The position numbers and the translations under genes were made by a program. Positions 44,247 to 53,664 of a stretch of DNA of 64,000 nucleotides are shown piece by piece (the first letter of the stretch is position 1; each line of letters opens with the position of its first letter). Source of the stretch: Mesorhizobium sp. ES1-4 (GTDB taxonomy: Bacteria; Pseudomonadota; Alphaproteobacteria; Rhizobiales; Rhizobiaceae); contig NZ_JAIUGV010000002.1 in assembly GCF_020164745.1 (NCBI RefSeq), forward strand, positions 62,001 through 126,000, read 5' to 3'. The notes under the pieces are model-generated. The model did no database searches. It was not told where the DNA came from and saw only the letters and a program-made list of their open reading frames with translations.

Positions 44247-45811
44247 GCGGCAAGTCCGATCATCAGGCGCCCGACCCTGGTGCGGGCGTCCTCGGCATTC
44301 TCGACGGTGCCGACAAGTTCGCCGTTCGCGATGACCGCGATACGGTCGCACATGCTGAGCAGTTCCTCGAGGTCGGTGGAGATCAACAGCACGGCGAGGC
44401 CGCGTGCCGCCGTGTCGCGGATGCGCTGGCGCGACGCCAGCGTGTTGGCGAGATCGAGCCCGTAGGTCGGCTTGTTGAAGATGACCACCTTCGCGCCCTC
44501 GGCCAGTTCCCGCGCCAGCAGCACCTTCTGGATGTTGCCGCCGGAGAGCCGCGCAACGGGCGTTTTCAGGCTTGGCGTGCGCACATCGTATTCGCGCACG
44601 AGTTCGGCCGCGCGCTTGTCGATCTCGCCACGCTGCTCGACGCCGCTGCGCCACAAGGGCGCCGCGCCGACCTGCTTGAGAAAGAAATTGATCGAAACCG
44701 GGAAAGTGCCGACCGTGCCCTCGCCCAACCGGTCGTCAGTCAGGTAGCGAAGGCCGCGTTGGCGGCGTTCGCCGACACTCAGCGCCTCGATGGCGGCACC
44801 CTCGAGCCGTACCGAACCGCTGGTCGCCGCACGTTGACCGGCCAAGGCCTCGGCCAATTGCTTCTGGCCATTGCCGTCGATGCCGGCGATGCCGAGTATC
44901 TCGCCCGGGCGGATGTCGAAGGAGATCGACGACAGGCCGGGCGCGTTGTCGGTCGGCGCGACCCTGAGATCCGCGACCTGAAGCAGAGGCGTAACCTGCG
45001 CATCGACCGCGCGGACCGGACGTTCGACCGCTTCGGGATCGTCCTTTTGCCTGCCGAACATCAACTCCACGATCTCGGAAATAATCTCCTGTTCGCCGAG
45101 CGCGCGGAAACGCTCGGGCGGTATTTCGCCGACCTTGCGGCCAAGCTTCAGCACAGAGATGCGGTCGCCGAAGGCGGCCGCCTCCTTGAGCTTGTGGGTG
45201 ATGAAGACGATCGCCAATCCTTGCTCGACGAGACGGCGCATCAGTGCGCCAAGTTCCTCGATACCCTTCGGCGTCAGCATGGACGTGGATTCGTCGAGGA
45301 TCAGCAGCCGGCTGTTGCGTACCATGGCGCGCAGGATTTCGACCTGCTGCTGCTCGCCAAGCGAAAGCTCCGAGACCTTGGCGTGCAGTTTCACCGTGAT
45401 GCCGAGGCTGCCGGTGATTTCGGCGACGCGCGCCTCGAGCTCCTCGGTCCTGGGCCGTTGCCACCAGGGTCCGCCGAGCAACAGGTTTTCGGCCACCGTC
45501 AGCGTTGGAACCAGCATCATGTGCTGGAAAACCGTGCCGATGCCCAGCGCCAGCGCATGGCGCGGCGAGGTGATCCGCGACGGCTTGCCATCGACCAGTA
45601 TGCGTCCTTCGTCCGGCTGCTGCAGGCCGGACAGCATGCCGATCAATGTGGATTTCCCCGCGCCGTTCTCGCCGAGCAGCACATGCACCTCGCCAGGGCG
45701 GATCGACAGGTCGATGCTGTCGTTGGCGACAATGCCGGGAAAGCGTTTGGTCACGCCTTCAAGCGCGACGATGTCGCGGTTGAAGGCGGGAGATGAAGAA
45801 AGACTGCTCAT
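44243..45811 (-). CDS. ABC transporter ATPase, double-cassette (BMP/nucleoside-type)
   Basis: The 522-residue protein carries two nucleotide-binding domains. The first has Walker A GENGAGKST, signature LSLGEQQQ and Walker B LLILDESTS. The second has a degenerate Walker A (GIDGNGQKQL) and signature LSGGNIQK. This layout is standard for sugar and nucleoside importers of the CUT2/BMP type, energising uptake at the inner membrane. It follows the binding-protein gene after 77 bases and overlaps the first permease. Confidence 0.93.
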   Translation of the reverse strand: MSSLSSSPAFNRDIVALEGVTKRFPGIVANDSIDLSIRPGEVHVLLGENGAGKSTLIGMLSGLQQPDEGRILVDGKPSRITSPRHALALGIGTVFQHMMLVPTLTVAENLLLGGPWWQRPRTEELEARVAEITGSLGITVKLHAKVSELSLGEQQQVEILRAMVRNSRLLILDESTSMLTPKGIEELGALMRRLVEQGLAIVFITHKLKEAAAFGDRISVLKLGRKVGEIPPERFRALGEQEIISEIVELMFGRQKDDPEAVERPVRAVDAQVTPLLQVADLRVAPTDNAPGLSSISFDIRPGEILGIAGIDGNGQKQLAEALAGQRAATSGSVRLEGAAIEALSVGERRQRGLRYLTDDRLGEGTVGTFPVSINFFLKQVGAAPLWRSGVEQRGEIDKRAAELVREYDVRTPSLKTPVARLSGGNIQKVLLARELAEGAKVVIFNKPTYGLDLANTLASRQRIRDTAARGLAVLLISTDLEELLSMCDRIAVIANGELVGTVENAEDARTRVGRLMIGLAA

Positions 45812-45888
45812 GAAAGCCCAGCACTGGAAACGGGAATGGTCCGGAGGAGCGAACCGATCGCCCCTCCGGCAGCCGACTTCTGATCGCC

Positions 45889-46917
45889 TTACTGGGCGAC
45901 GCTTGTCATCAGCGCCCTGACGGCGGCCGCATCATAGACCGGCTCGACCTTGATCTTGCCGGAGACGACGTCCTCGCGCACCGCCTGGATTTCCGACCAG
46001 ACATTGTCCGGGATCGCGGCGGTCTTCAGCAGCTTCACGGAATCGTCCTTGAGACCGATCGAATAGTGCTTGGTACCGAACGTGTCGGCCTTCAGATCGG
46101 CGATCATCGCCGCGTAGACCGGTTCGATGTTCCACACCACCGACGACAGCAGGAAACCCTTGTCGATCGGCGACTTGTCGCCGATGACGTCGATGAAATA
46201 GACCTTGCCGCCGTCGGCCGCCTTGGTCGTTTCGACCGCCTGCAGCATGCCGAAGCTCGAACCATTGCCCTGGCCGAAGATGATGTCGGCGCCAGACGCA
46301 ATCACGCTTTCGGTGACGCGCTTGCCGCCGGCCGCATCGCTGTAGGCGGCCGGTCCGATCACCGCATAGGTGATCTTGACGTCGGGGTTCTCGGCCTTCA
46401 CGCCCTGAGCGAAGGCCGCCGACTGCGAGTTCCACGATGGGGGTTCGCCCGACACGACGATGCCGACCGACTTCGAGCGCGACATCTTGGCGGCGAGACG
46501 GCCGGCGAGATAAGCGCCCTCGTGACCGCTCAACGTATAGTCGGCGACCAGACCCTTTTCCAGACCGTTAGGCGTGTCGACAATCGCTACGGGAACCTTC
46601 AATTCCTTGGCGATCTCAGGCGCCGAGGTGTTGTAGCCGCTGGCATGGGCGATCATCAGGCTGGCGCCGTCGGACGCAAGTTCCCGCAACGTCGGGCGAA
46701 CGTCGCCATAGCCGAGGCCCTGGGCCACGACCACTTCGACGCCGGCGGCCTTGCCCGCCGCCTTGGCGGCGTCGATGCCCTGCTGATTCCAACCGTAGTC
46801 GGTACCTTCTTCGGGCGTCAGGATGGCGATCGACTTGACTTCGCCGGCGAGCGCACCGCTCGTCAAGACGCCGCAGAGTATAAATGCACTTACACTGGTC
46901 TTCAGGATCTTTAACAT
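45889..46917 (-). CDS. BMP-family periplasmic substrate-binding protein
   Basis: This 342-residue secreted binding protein has a signal peptide (LKTSVSAFILCGVLTSGALA) and a BMP (PnrA-like) fold: IAILTPEEGTDYGWNQQG, DGASLMIAHASGYN, GYDG-equivalent IIFGQGNGSSFG and VYFIDVIGDKS. BMP proteins usually bind purine nucleosides. Here the gene opens an operon ending in lactonase, aminotransferase and pyridoxal dehydrogenase genes, so pyridoxine, pyridoxamine or pyridoxal is the likely ligand; this is an inference. The ATG at 46917 has GAGAGGG five bases upstream. Confidence 0.88.
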   Translation of the reverse strand: MLKILKTSVSAFILCGVLTSGALAGEVKSIAILTPEEGTDYGWNQQGIDAAKAAGKAAGVEVVVAQGLGYGDVRPTLRELASDGASLMIAHASGYNTSAPEIAKELKVPVAIVDTPNGLEKGLVADYTLSGHEGAYLAGRLAAKMSRSKSVGIVVSGEPPSWNSQSAAFAQGVKAENPDVKITYAVIGPAAYSDAAGGKRVTESVIASGADIIFGQGNGSSFGMLQAVETTKAADGGKVYFIDVIGDKSPIDKGFLLSSVVWNIEPVYAAMIADLKADTFGTKHYSIGLKDDSVKLLKTAAIPDNVWSEIQAVREDVVSGKIKVEPVYDAAAVRALMTSVAQ

Positions 46918-47015
46918 TTTACCCTCTCTGTTTGATTTCCAATCAATATTCTTGTTGTTATTGCGCACGAGCGAGATAGACTGCCTGAGAAATTCATCCG
47001 TGGAGCTCAGGCAAA
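46918..47015. promoter_or_regulatory. Divergent promoter region of the BMP importer / B6 unit one
   Basis: This 98-base AT-rich region separates the BMP binding-protein gene from a plus-strand secreted protein gene. It contains a dyad, TTGATT-TCC-AATCAA, at 46932-46946, and immediately after it TATTCTTGTTGT at 46947-46958. The latter 12-mer recurs upstream of the decarboxylase gene at 53678-53689 in the same orientation relative to transcription. These are candidate regulator sites for the B6 genes. Confidence 0.45.
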
Positions 47016-47441
47016 GTGAAAATCCGTTATGTCCTCCCCGTGATGTTGGCGTTCTCATCTTTCGCCAACGCGGTTGAGTTGCACCATGTCATCGTCCGCA
47101 AGGGCACCGACGGGCTCGACATGGTGCCGTTGACGATTTCGAATGCGGGCCAGGAAGGCGTTTCTTGTAATGCCGACTTCGCCCACTGGTATTCAGAAGG
47201 GATCGCGACGGTCGAACCGGGCAAAAGTGCTCGCCTCGAACTGTGGTTCGACCCCAAGACGGGTACGTTCACGATCCTCAACGACAAGCGCGAGAACCTG
47301 CCCGTCGAGCGGCTGTGGTGCGGCCTGTCGGGCCGTGCATACGCCACCCGCGTGCAGATCGCGCTCGACCGAACCGACGCGGCGAAAGGCGAGCGCGCCG
47401 TGTCCTGCACCGCAGCGCAGGACAGGCTGGCATGCCGATAG
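47016..47441 (+). CDS. Secreted protein of unknown function
   Basis: The 141-residue protein has a signal peptide (MKIRYVLPVMLAFSSFANA) and a mature beta-rich domain with VPLTISNAG, CNADFAHWYSEGIATVEPG, LELWFDP and four cysteines, suggesting two disulfides. It starts with GTG (the first in-frame start). I do not recognise a named family. It lies on the opposite strand between the two B6 transcription units and shares a divergent promoter region with the BMP importer, which may be coincidental. Confidence 0.65.
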   Translation: MKIRYVLPVMLAFSSFANAVELHHVIVRKGTDGLDMVPLTISNAGQEGVSCNADFAHWYSEGIATVEPGKSARLELWFDPKTGTFTILNDKRENLPVERLWCGLSGRAYATRVQIALDRTDAAKGERAVSCTAAQDRLACR

Positions 47442-47480
47442 GCCCTCGTCGACCGCGTCCGCCCGATCATCGCGGGCCGC

Positions 47481-48491
47481 CTATTCCTTCGCCAGGAATT
47501 TGTCGGTGAAGACGTCGTCCACCGGCAGCGCCGTCTTCAGCACGCCTTGATCGGTGAGCGTCTTCAGCGTCTCCTCCCACTGCGCCTTCGTCATCCAGCC
47601 GAGGCCGTGATCCTTGGTGTCCGGGCTGGTGAAGGTCGATGCTATGTCGGCGTTGATCTGCGCCAGCAGCACATCCTTCTTGTCGGCGTAGCCGGGTGCA
47701 GCCTTGGCGGTGATCTCGGCCGCCTCTTCGGGGTGCGCCACGACATAGTCGAAGGCCTCCCTGTAGGCCTTGACGAAGCGGGCAACGACGTCCGGCTTGT
47801 CCTTGATCATCTTCTCCGAGGTGAACAGGCCGGAGCCATAAGCCTTCCAGCCATGGTCGGCGCCCATCATGATGCTGAGCGAACCCGGACCGCCTGCCTT
47901 GGCTTCCAGTTCGGGAACCTCGGCGTCGACATAGCCGACCACCGTCTGGACACGGCCCAGAAGCAGATAGCTTTCGTATGGCGGCGACACGCTGTTCAGC
48001 GTCATGTCCTTCTCGGTCAAGCCGTTCGCTGCCAGGAAGCCCTTGAAGAAGATATAGGTCGATCCGGCCGGATGGATGCCGATGGTGAGACCCTTGAGAT
48101 CGGCCGGCTTGGTGAGCTTCACCGTCTTGGCGAGCGAGATGATGGCCAGCGGCGAGTGCTGGTTGACGGCGGCCAACGCCACCACCGGGACATTCTGCGA
48201 GCGCGCGACGGCGAGCGTGGGAAGATCGCCGAAACCGAAATCCGCGTTTCCGTTGCCAACCAGCCGCATGGCATCGGGCGATCCCGAGCCCTTGCGGATT
48301 TCGGCGACGTCGATGTCGTTCTTGGCGAAGAAGCCTTTTTCCTTGCCGACGAAGAACATGGCGTGGTTGCCGCGTACCACCCAGTCGAGCTGGACAGTGA
48401 CCTTGTCCGCCGCCAGCGCCATGCCGGGGAAGCCAAGTGCGCCGGCAAAGGCCGCAAGCGTGGCTGCTTTGATAAGTGAGCGTCTCAGCAT
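47481..48491 (-). CDS. NMT1/THI5-like ABC substrate-binding protein
   Basis: The 336-residue periplasmic binding protein has a signal peptide ending AALA near residue 28 and an NMT1/THI5-like domain: VTVQLDWVVRGNHAMFFVGKEKGFFAKN, VRKGSGSPDAM-like segment, FGFGDLPTLAVAR, LKGLTIGIHPAGSTY. Related proteins bind thiamine precursors, pyrimidines, riboflavin or taurine. It is the last gene of the second B6 unit, after its permease and ATPase, so a B6 compound or pathway intermediate such as 4-pyridoxate is a plausible ligand. The start has AAGGGA upstream; the longer frame into the permease gene is rejected. Confidence 0.86.
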   Translation of the reverse strand: MLRRSLIKAATLAAFAGALGFPGMALAADKVTVQLDWVVRGNHAMFFVGKEKGFFAKNDIDVAEIRKGSGSPDAMRLVGNGNADFGFGDLPTLAVARSQNVPVVALAAVNQHSPLAIISLAKTVKLTKPADLKGLTIGIHPAGSTYIFFKGFLAANGLTEKDMTLNSVSPPYESYLLLGRVQTVVGYVDAEVPELEAKAGGPGSLSIMMGADHGWKAYGSGLFTSEKMIKDKPDVVARFVKAYREAFDYVVAHPEEAAEITAKAAPGYADKKDVLLAQINADIASTFTSPDTKDHGLGWMTKAQWEETLKTLTDQGVLKTALPVDDVFTDKFLAKE

Positions 48492-48529
48492 TGTTTGTTC
48501 CCTTTTTTGACTGTGGTTGATCGAGAGGC

Positions 48530-49345
48530 CTAGGCCTGGCTGAATTTCGGTGCCCACGGCACCACGATGCGTTCGAGTATTTCGGCGGCGTAGTAGAAGG
48601 CGATGCCCAGCACCGAAACGAGCAGCAGCGCTGCAAAGACAAGCGCGGTGTCGAGCTGGGTCGAAGCGAACTGGATGACATAGCCGAGCCCGTCCGAAGC
48701 GCCGGCGAATTCGCCGACGATGGCGCCGATGACGCTGAGCGTGGCGGCGATCTTGGTTCCGGCCATCAGGTTCGGCAGTGAATGCGGGACGCGGATCCTG
48801 AACAGGATCTGCGTTGGACTGGCGCCAACCGAATTCATCAGCGACAGCAGCGACCGGTCGACCGACTGCATGCCGGCCAGCATCGACAACGTCACCGGGA
48901 AGAAGGCGATGACCAGAATCAGGCCGATCTTGGGCGCGAGACCATAGCCGAACCAGAGAATGAAGATCGGCGCCAGCGCCACTTTGGGTACGTTCTGGAA
49001 CAGCACCACCAGCGGATAGAGCGCGCGCCCGAGCCAGTCGAAGCGCACGATGACCAGCGCTATGGCAATGCCAACCACGACGGAGACAAGGAACCCGAAC
49101 AGTATCTCGCCCGCCGTCACCAGCGTCGCCTGCATCAGTGTTCCCCATTGCGCGACCAGCGATTTAGCGATCTCGGTCGGGGCGGGAATGATGAAGGCGG
49201 ATATGGCGAAGATCCGCACCGCGGCTTCCCATACCACGATCGTCGCCAGCAGAAGGATGACCGCCGGTAGCCAGCTGCTTGTCGCGGCACTCCAACTGGA
49301 AGCGAGCCGCGACTCGGAACGATTGGTGATGGGCTGATCGCTCAC
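48530..49345 (-). CDS. ABC transporter permease (NMT1/SsuC-type)
   Basis: The 271-residue permease has about six spans and an EAA-type loop (FRIRVPHSLPNLMAGTKIAATLSVIGAIVGEF). It belongs to the BPD_transp_1 group used by nitrate, sulfonate, taurine and thiamine-precursor importers. It begins with GTG overlapping the ATPase stop (GTGA), showing translational coupling. Together with the ATPase and the binding protein 38 bases downstream, it forms the second importer of the B6 locus. Confidence 0.9.
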   Translation of the reverse strand: MSDQPITNRSESRLASSWSAATSSWLPAVILLLATIVVWEAAVRIFAISAFIIPAPTEIAKSLVAQWGTLMQATLVTAGEILFGFLVSVVVGIAIALVIVRFDWLGRALYPLVVLFQNVPKVALAPIFILWFGYGLAPKIGLILVIAFFPVTLSMLAGMQSVDRSLLSLMNSVGASPTQILFRIRVPHSLPNLMAGTKIAATLSVIGAIVGEFAGASDGLGYVIQFASTQLDTALVFAALLLVSVLGIAFYYAAEILERIVVPWAPKFSQA

Positions 49346-50172
49346 GATGCGCCTCCCGGTTGATGGCTGGCGCGCAGCATCGTGCGAAGCTGAACCACCA
49401 GCCTGACGAACTCCGGATCTTCCGTCACCGACAGGTCACGCGGATAGGGCAGGCCGATATCGAGGCTCTCGGTGATACGCCCCGGCTTGATCCCCAGCAC
49501 ATGGACATGTCGGGACAGATGAATGGCCTCGTCGATGGAGTGGGTGACAAGAACGATGGTCTTGCCGGTGCGCTGCCAGATCTCCAGCAGCGACTGGCCC
49601 ATCTGGTCGCGGGTGATGGCGTCGAGCGCGCCGAACGGCTCGTCCATCAGCAGCACCGCCGGATCGAGCGCCAGCGCCCGCGCGATCGCGACGCGCTGGC
49701 GCATGCCGCCCGACAATTCATTTGGACGCTTGTGGGCAGAATCGCCCAGCCCAACCAGTTCCAGCATCTCCTGCCCGCGCGCCTTCAAGTCCGCGCGCGA
49801 CAGCGACCTGTCGGCGATGCCGAGCAGCATCGACGCGTTATCGACGGCGTTCTTCCAGGGAAGCAGGTTGGCGTCCTGGAAGACGAGGCCTATCATGCGC
49901 TTGCGCGCCGCCTCGACCGGCGAAAGCCCGGCGATCGAAACGCTGCCGCTTGTCGGATCGACAAGCCCGGCCAGCACCTTGAGCAAGGTGCTCTTGCCGC
50001 AACCGGAAGGACCGATCAGCGAGACAAACGACCCCTTCGGTACCGAAAGATCGATGTTTTGCAGAACCAGTTGCCTGGCCATGACCACCGAAACGCCCTT
50101 GGCGGAGATCAGGTCGTCATGGCGGATATGGGCCGGCCGGCCGCCGGCTGCCCGAATGGTTTCAACGCGCAT
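49342..50172 (-). CDS. ABC transporter ATPase (NMT1/SsuB-type)
   Basis: This 276-residue single-cassette ATPase has Walker A GPSGCGKST, Q-loop FQDANLLPW, signature LSGGMRQR, Walker B LLMDEPFGALD and the switch histidine in VTHSIDEA. The ATG at 50172 has GGAGGGG six bases upstream; an ATG 15 bases earlier is less well placed and the frame to 50589 lies in the dehydrogenase gene. It powers the NMT1-type importer and comes 61 bases after the formyl-dehydrogenase gene in the same operon. Confidence 0.93.
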   Translation of the reverse strand: MRVETIRAAGGRPAHIRHDDLISAKGVSVVMARQLVLQNIDLSVPKGSFVSLIGPSGCGKSTLLKVLAGLVDPTSGSVSIAGLSPVEAARKRMIGLVFQDANLLPWKNAVDNASMLLGIADRSLSRADLKARGQEMLELVGLGDSAHKRPNELSGGMRQRVAIARALALDPAVLLMDEPFGALDAITRDQMGQSLLEIWQRTGKTIVLVTHSIDEAIHLSRHVHVLGIKPGRITESLDIGLPYPRDLSVTEDPEFVRLVVQLRTMLRASHQPGGAS

Positions 50173-50233
50173 GGCTTGCCCCTCCATGCGGTGCCCCGGC
50201 CCTGCCTGCCGTGTGAGCATGATCAGCCATCGG

Positions 50234-51163
50234 CTACTCCCGTCCTTCCAGGATCCGCCGCACCGCGACGAGTTTGCGCGCCCGTTCAGCCTGCAGCGCC
50301 TTCGTCTGCTCGGGCGTGTAGGAGAACATGCCCTCCCCCGACTTGATGCCGAGCTTCGACGCGTTCGTCTTCTCCAGCACCATCGGCGCCACATCGTCGC
50401 GACTGGAGAGATCGGCGTTGAGGAAGGAAGAGACGGACTTGTAGATGTCCAGCCCCGCCATATCGAGCAGCGCCATCGGGCCGACCACCGCGATCTTGTA
50501 GCCGATGCCCCACGAGACGCATGTGTCGAGATCTTCCGGCTCGATGACGCCACGCTCGACAAGGTCGACCGCCTCTCGCAGCAGCGCATAGAGCACGCGG
50601 TTTTCGACGAAGCCTGGCACGTCCTTCTTCACCACCACCGGCAGCAACCCTATCGAGCGGATCAGGTCGCGGATAACAGCCACGGTTTGCGGCGCGGTCT
50701 TCTCGCCGCCGATCACCTCAATCATCGGGATGATGTGCGGCGGGTTCGACCAGTGCATGCCCACCATCCGCTCAGGATGCGAGATATGCGCCTGCAGCTT
50801 GGTGATCGGGATACCCGACGTATCGGACGCGACGATCGTGTCCCGTGCGATCAGGCCGTCGATCGTGCGGTAGACATCGGCCTTGATCGAGATGTTTTCA
50901 GGAACGTTCTCGATGACGAGATCGGCACCTGCCACCGCATCGCCGATGTCATCCGTGAAGCGAACCGTTCCGGCGCCGGCCGGAGGGGCCGCGACACCCA
51001 GGGCGTCGAGCACGGATTCGGCCGTGCTCAGCATGGACCCTGCGCGCTCGATAGCGGCCGGGGCAACATCGTAGGCGGTTACCTGCAAGCCGCCCCTGGC
51101 AAGCCGGGCGGCCATGCCCGGCCCCATTGTGCCCAGACCGATGATGGCGATGCGCTGGATCAT
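50234..51163 (-). CDS. 5-Formyl-3-hydroxy-2-methylpyridine-4-carboxylate 5-dehydrogenase
   Basis: NAD-dependent oxidation of the 5-formyl intermediate to 3-hydroxy-2-methylpyridine-4,5-dicarboxylate. The 309-residue protein looks like a 3-hydroxyacyl-CoA dehydrogenase: Rossmann motif GLGTMGPGMA at 9-18, VIENVPEN, and GMHWSNPPH with the catalytic histidine at 137. The M. loti enzyme (recalled as mlr6793) has the same length and histidine number. Lack of CoA-pathway neighbours and the flanking B6 genes decide the call. Its ATG overlaps the 4-pyridoxate dehydrogenase stop by one base. Confidence 0.9.
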   Translation of the reverse strand: MIQRIAIIGLGTMGPGMAARLARGGLQVTAYDVAPAAIERAGSMLSTAESVLDALGVAAPPAGAGTVRFTDDIGDAVAGADLVIENVPENISIKADVYRTIDGLIARDTIVASDTSGIPITKLQAHISHPERMVGMHWSNPPHIIPMIEVIGGEKTAPQTVAVIRDLIRSIGLLPVVVKKDVPGFVENRVLYALLREAVDLVERGVIEPEDLDTCVSWGIGYKIAVVGPMALLDMAGLDIYKSVSSFLNADLSSRDDVAPMVLEKTNASKLGIKSGEGMFSYTPEQTKALQAERARKLVAVRRILEGRE

Positions 51164-52812
51164 TATGCTGCCCTGCTTTGCGTTGCTGCTTTTGATGCCG
51201 CGATGAGGTCAGCGGCCTTCTCGGCAATCATGATCACCGCCGCGTTGATGTTTCCGCAGACCAGGTCGGGCATGACAGAAGCGTCCACCACCCTCAGGCC
51301 GTCGACGCCGCGAAGCCGCAACTCCGGGTCAACGACCGAGGCCGTATCGGCCCCCATCCGGCAAGTTCCTGCCGGATGATGCACGGTTATGGAGGTCTTG
51401 CGGATATGCTCGTCGATCTCGTCGTCGCTCTGGCACTTCGGGCCGGGAAAGAACTCCGCCTCGATGAAGGGCTGCATGGAGGGCTGCGCGGCGAGATCCC
51501 TTGCCACCCGGAATCCGGCCCGAAGGGACCCCCAATCCTCCGGCGAAGCGAGGAAATTCTGGTGGATCAGCGGTGCCGCGAGAGGATCGGCCGAGGCCAG
51601 TTTCACCGCCCCCCGGCTTTCAGGCTGCGTCGCCACGATCCGCGTGGCGAAACCGTCCGGAAACGGTGCCTTGAACGGCTTGAAATAAGGCCATGCGGCG
51701 AGCGGAGCCGCCGTGAACAGCAGTTGCACATCCGGCAACGGCCGCTCCGGACCGCTTTTCAGGAAAGCAACGACCCCGCCGGGCACATCTCCCGAGAAAC
51801 CTCGTCCCGTGAAGTAGGTCTTGGCGAAGTCCAGCCCGATCCGGTCGGCACGCATGTTGTGCAGGAAAGGACCGCCCGGAGCCCGGCGCCGATACATGAG
51901 AATGACCGAGACGTGATCCTGCAGGTTCTTGCCGACCGCCGGCAGGTCGACCCGCGTCTGGATACCGTGCTTCGCGAGTTCCTCTGGCGCCCCGATGCCC
52001 GACAACATCAGGAGTTGCGGCGTATTGATGACGCCGCCCGAGAGCAGAACTTCCTTGCGGGCGACGACCGTTCGTTCGCCGCCGCCATGGTTCATAACCA
52101 CCCCGGTGGCGCGTGTGCCCTCCAAGGCGATCTTCGTTGCCGTTGCTCCGGTCAGGACGGTCAGGTTGGGCCGCTTCAGGGCCGGCCGCAGATAGGCGGA
52201 CGCGGTCGAAGAACGCCGGCCTTTTGAAATCGTCATCTGGAGGCGGCCGAACCCCTCCTGCCGCTCGCCATTGTAGTCGTCGGTCTGCGGATAGCCTGCC
52301 TGGACGCTGGCTTGCGCAAAGGCGTCGATCAGCGTGTCCTTGTAGCGGCAGAACTGGGTGCTGACCGGACCATTGCCGCCACGATATTGGTTCTCGCCCT
52401 CTTCCCAGCTTTCCTGCTTGCGGAAATACGGCAGCACCTTGTCGTACGACCAGTCGCCGAGCCCGCTGGCCGCCCAACGATCGTAATCGCCGCGATTTCC
52501 CCGCACATAGGCCATGGCGTTGGTGGAGGACGACCCGCCGATCACCTTGCCGCGCGCGCACTCGACCCTGCGTCCGCCGACATTGTCCTCCGGCTCGCAG
52601 AAATACATCCAGTCGTGACGGCGCTCCGTCAGGATCTTGCCCCACCCGAGCGGTATGTGGATCATGGGGTCGCGATCCCAGCCGCCGGCCTCGAGCAACA
52701 GCACCGAACATGCCGGGTCGGCGCTCAGCCGGTTGGCAAGCACGCAACCGGCCGATCCGGCCCCAACGATGATGTAGTCGTAACTTTCCGCGTGCGGCAT
52801 GGTGCGTTTCAT
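51163..52812 (-). CDS. 4-Pyridoxate dehydrogenase (GMC-family flavoprotein)
   Basis: Oxidises the 5-hydroxymethyl group of 4-pyridoxate to the aldehyde, passing electrons to the respiratory chain in M. loti. The product has 549 residues with FAD motif [15 protein letters not shown], the GMC signatures [18 protein letters not shown] and [16 protein letters not shown], and the catalytic histidine in [10 protein letters not shown]. The M. loti homologue is recalled as mlr6792. The start is either ATG 52812 or ATG 52800; neither has a strong ribosome-binding site. A choline-dehydrogenase-like reading is possible from sequence alone; the operon argues for 4-pyridoxate. Confidence 0.87.
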   Translation of the reverse strand: MKRTMPHAESYDYIIVGAGSAGCVLANRLSADPACSVLLLEAGGWDRDPMIHIPLGWGKILTERRHDWMYFCEPEDNVGGRRVECARGKVIGGSSSTNAMAYVRGNRGDYDRWAASGLGDWSYDKVLPYFRKQESWEEGENQYRGGNGPVSTQFCRYKDTLIDAFAQASVQAGYPQTDDYNGERQEGFGRLQMTISKGRRSSTASAYLRPALKRPNLTVLTGATATKIALEGTRATGVVMNHGGGERTVVARKEVLLSGGVINTPQLLMLSGIGAPEELAKHGIQTRVDLPAVGKNLQDHVSVILMYRRRAPGGPFLHNMRADRIGLDFAKTYFTGRGFSGDVPGGVVAFLKSGPERPLPDVQLLFTAAPLAAWPYFKPFKAPFPDGFATRIVATQPESRGAVKLASADPLAAPLIHQNFLASPEDWGSLRAGFRVARDLAAQPSMQPFIEAEFFPGPKCQSDDEIDEHIRKTSITVHHPAGTCRMGADTASVVDPELRLRGVDGLRVVDASVMPDLVCGNINAAVIMIAEKAADLIAASKAATQSRAA

Positions 52813-52915
52813 TGCCTTGGGTCCGGCGCGCCTGCGCCAGGGAACTAGTGAAACTGGGCCTGGTTCATCCCGGCCGAGGCCGGGATGGACCAGGTATTCC
52901 TCAAGGCGGCCGGCA

Positions 52916-53638
52916 CTAGACCAGGCCGGCCTCCCTCAGACGCTGCGACCAGTGGTTCCATCCTCGATCGATCTGGGCACCGACAAGTTTTCCTGCCGTC
53001 TTTATCTCGCCCGGCGACAGATATTTGATGTTGCCGATCTGCAAGCCGGCCGTGAGCGCTGCCGCTTCCTGCTCGAGATAGAAGGCACGGAAGACGACCT
53101 CCCGCACGGAGTTGCCGACATTGACGACGCCATGCCGTGCCATGAGGACCACGGTCTGGTTGCCGAGACTTTCGGCGATATCCGCGCAGACCCCGGGGCT
53201 GCCGCCGAAGAGATCCGTCTCGTCGCCGTTCTTGTCGCGAATCTCGTAGACCGGGACTGACTCGCCGATGAAAGCTCCCATGTGGGTGACCGGCCGAAGC
53301 GGCGTATCGACGAAGCAGTACGGCAGCACAGCCGGAGAATGGGTGTGGAGCACACACTGAACGTCGGGCCGCGCCTTGTAGATCTCGCTGTGGATGTAGC
53401 GCTCAAGGTAGGAGGGGCGATTGTCCGTGGTCTCACCATCAAGATTGAAACGCTGGATGTCGCCGGCGGTGATAAGGCTCGGAGCAAGCTTCTGGGCCAG
53501 GAAGAAGCCTTGGGGATCCTCGGGGTCACGGGCGCTGATGTGGCCGAACGTATCCAGGATGCCTTCGTTCAACAGGATCTTCGTGGCTGTGACCAGTTCC
53601 TCGAAAACCCTTTGGTGAGTGGGGTTGCTGTTTTTCAT
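52916..53638 (-). CDS. 3-Hydroxy-2-methylpyridine-4,5-dicarboxylate 4-decarboxylase
   Basis: Removes the 4-carboxyl group to give 2-methyl-3-hydroxypyridine-5-carboxylate. The 240-residue protein has a class II aldolase/adducin fold with the metal-binding HTH in [10 protein letters not shown] (H98, H100), a GHISARDP loop and [10 protein letters not shown] supplying the third histidine. The M. loti enzyme is recalled as mlr6791. The ATG at 53638 begins [10 protein letters not shown]; the longer frame to 53707 crosses the inverted repeat described separately and is unlikely to be coding. It is about 100 bases upstream of the 4-pyridoxate dehydrogenase gene. Confidence 0.9.
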   Translation of the reverse strand: MKNSNPTHQRVFEELVTATKILLNEGILDTFGHISARDPEDPQGFFLAQKLAPSLITAGDIQRFNLDGETTDNRPSYLERYIHSEIYKARPDVQCVLHTHSPAVLPYCFVDTPLRPVTHMGAFIGESVPVYEIRDKNGDETDLFGGSPGVCADIAESLGNQTVVLMARHGVVNVGNSVREVVFRAFYLEQEAAALTAGLQIGNIKYLSPGEIKTAGKLVGAQIDRGWNHWSQRLREAGLV

Positions 53639-53664
53639 TCCTAAATTCTCCCATTCTAGGGCGG

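Noticed and set aside
47442..47480. Terminator GCCCG-N7-CGGGC between convergent genes
   Set aside because: Five-base-pair stem without a T tract; too weak to call.
50234..51163. 3-Hydroxybutyryl-CoA dehydrogenase
   Set aside because: The fold matches, but length, H137 and neighbours match the 5-formyl-pyridine carboxylate dehydrogenase of the B6 pathway.
51163..52812. Choline dehydrogenase
   Set aside because: GMC motifs fit, but no betaine genes are nearby and the gene lies inside the B6 operon exactly where 4-pyridoxate dehydrogenase is expected.
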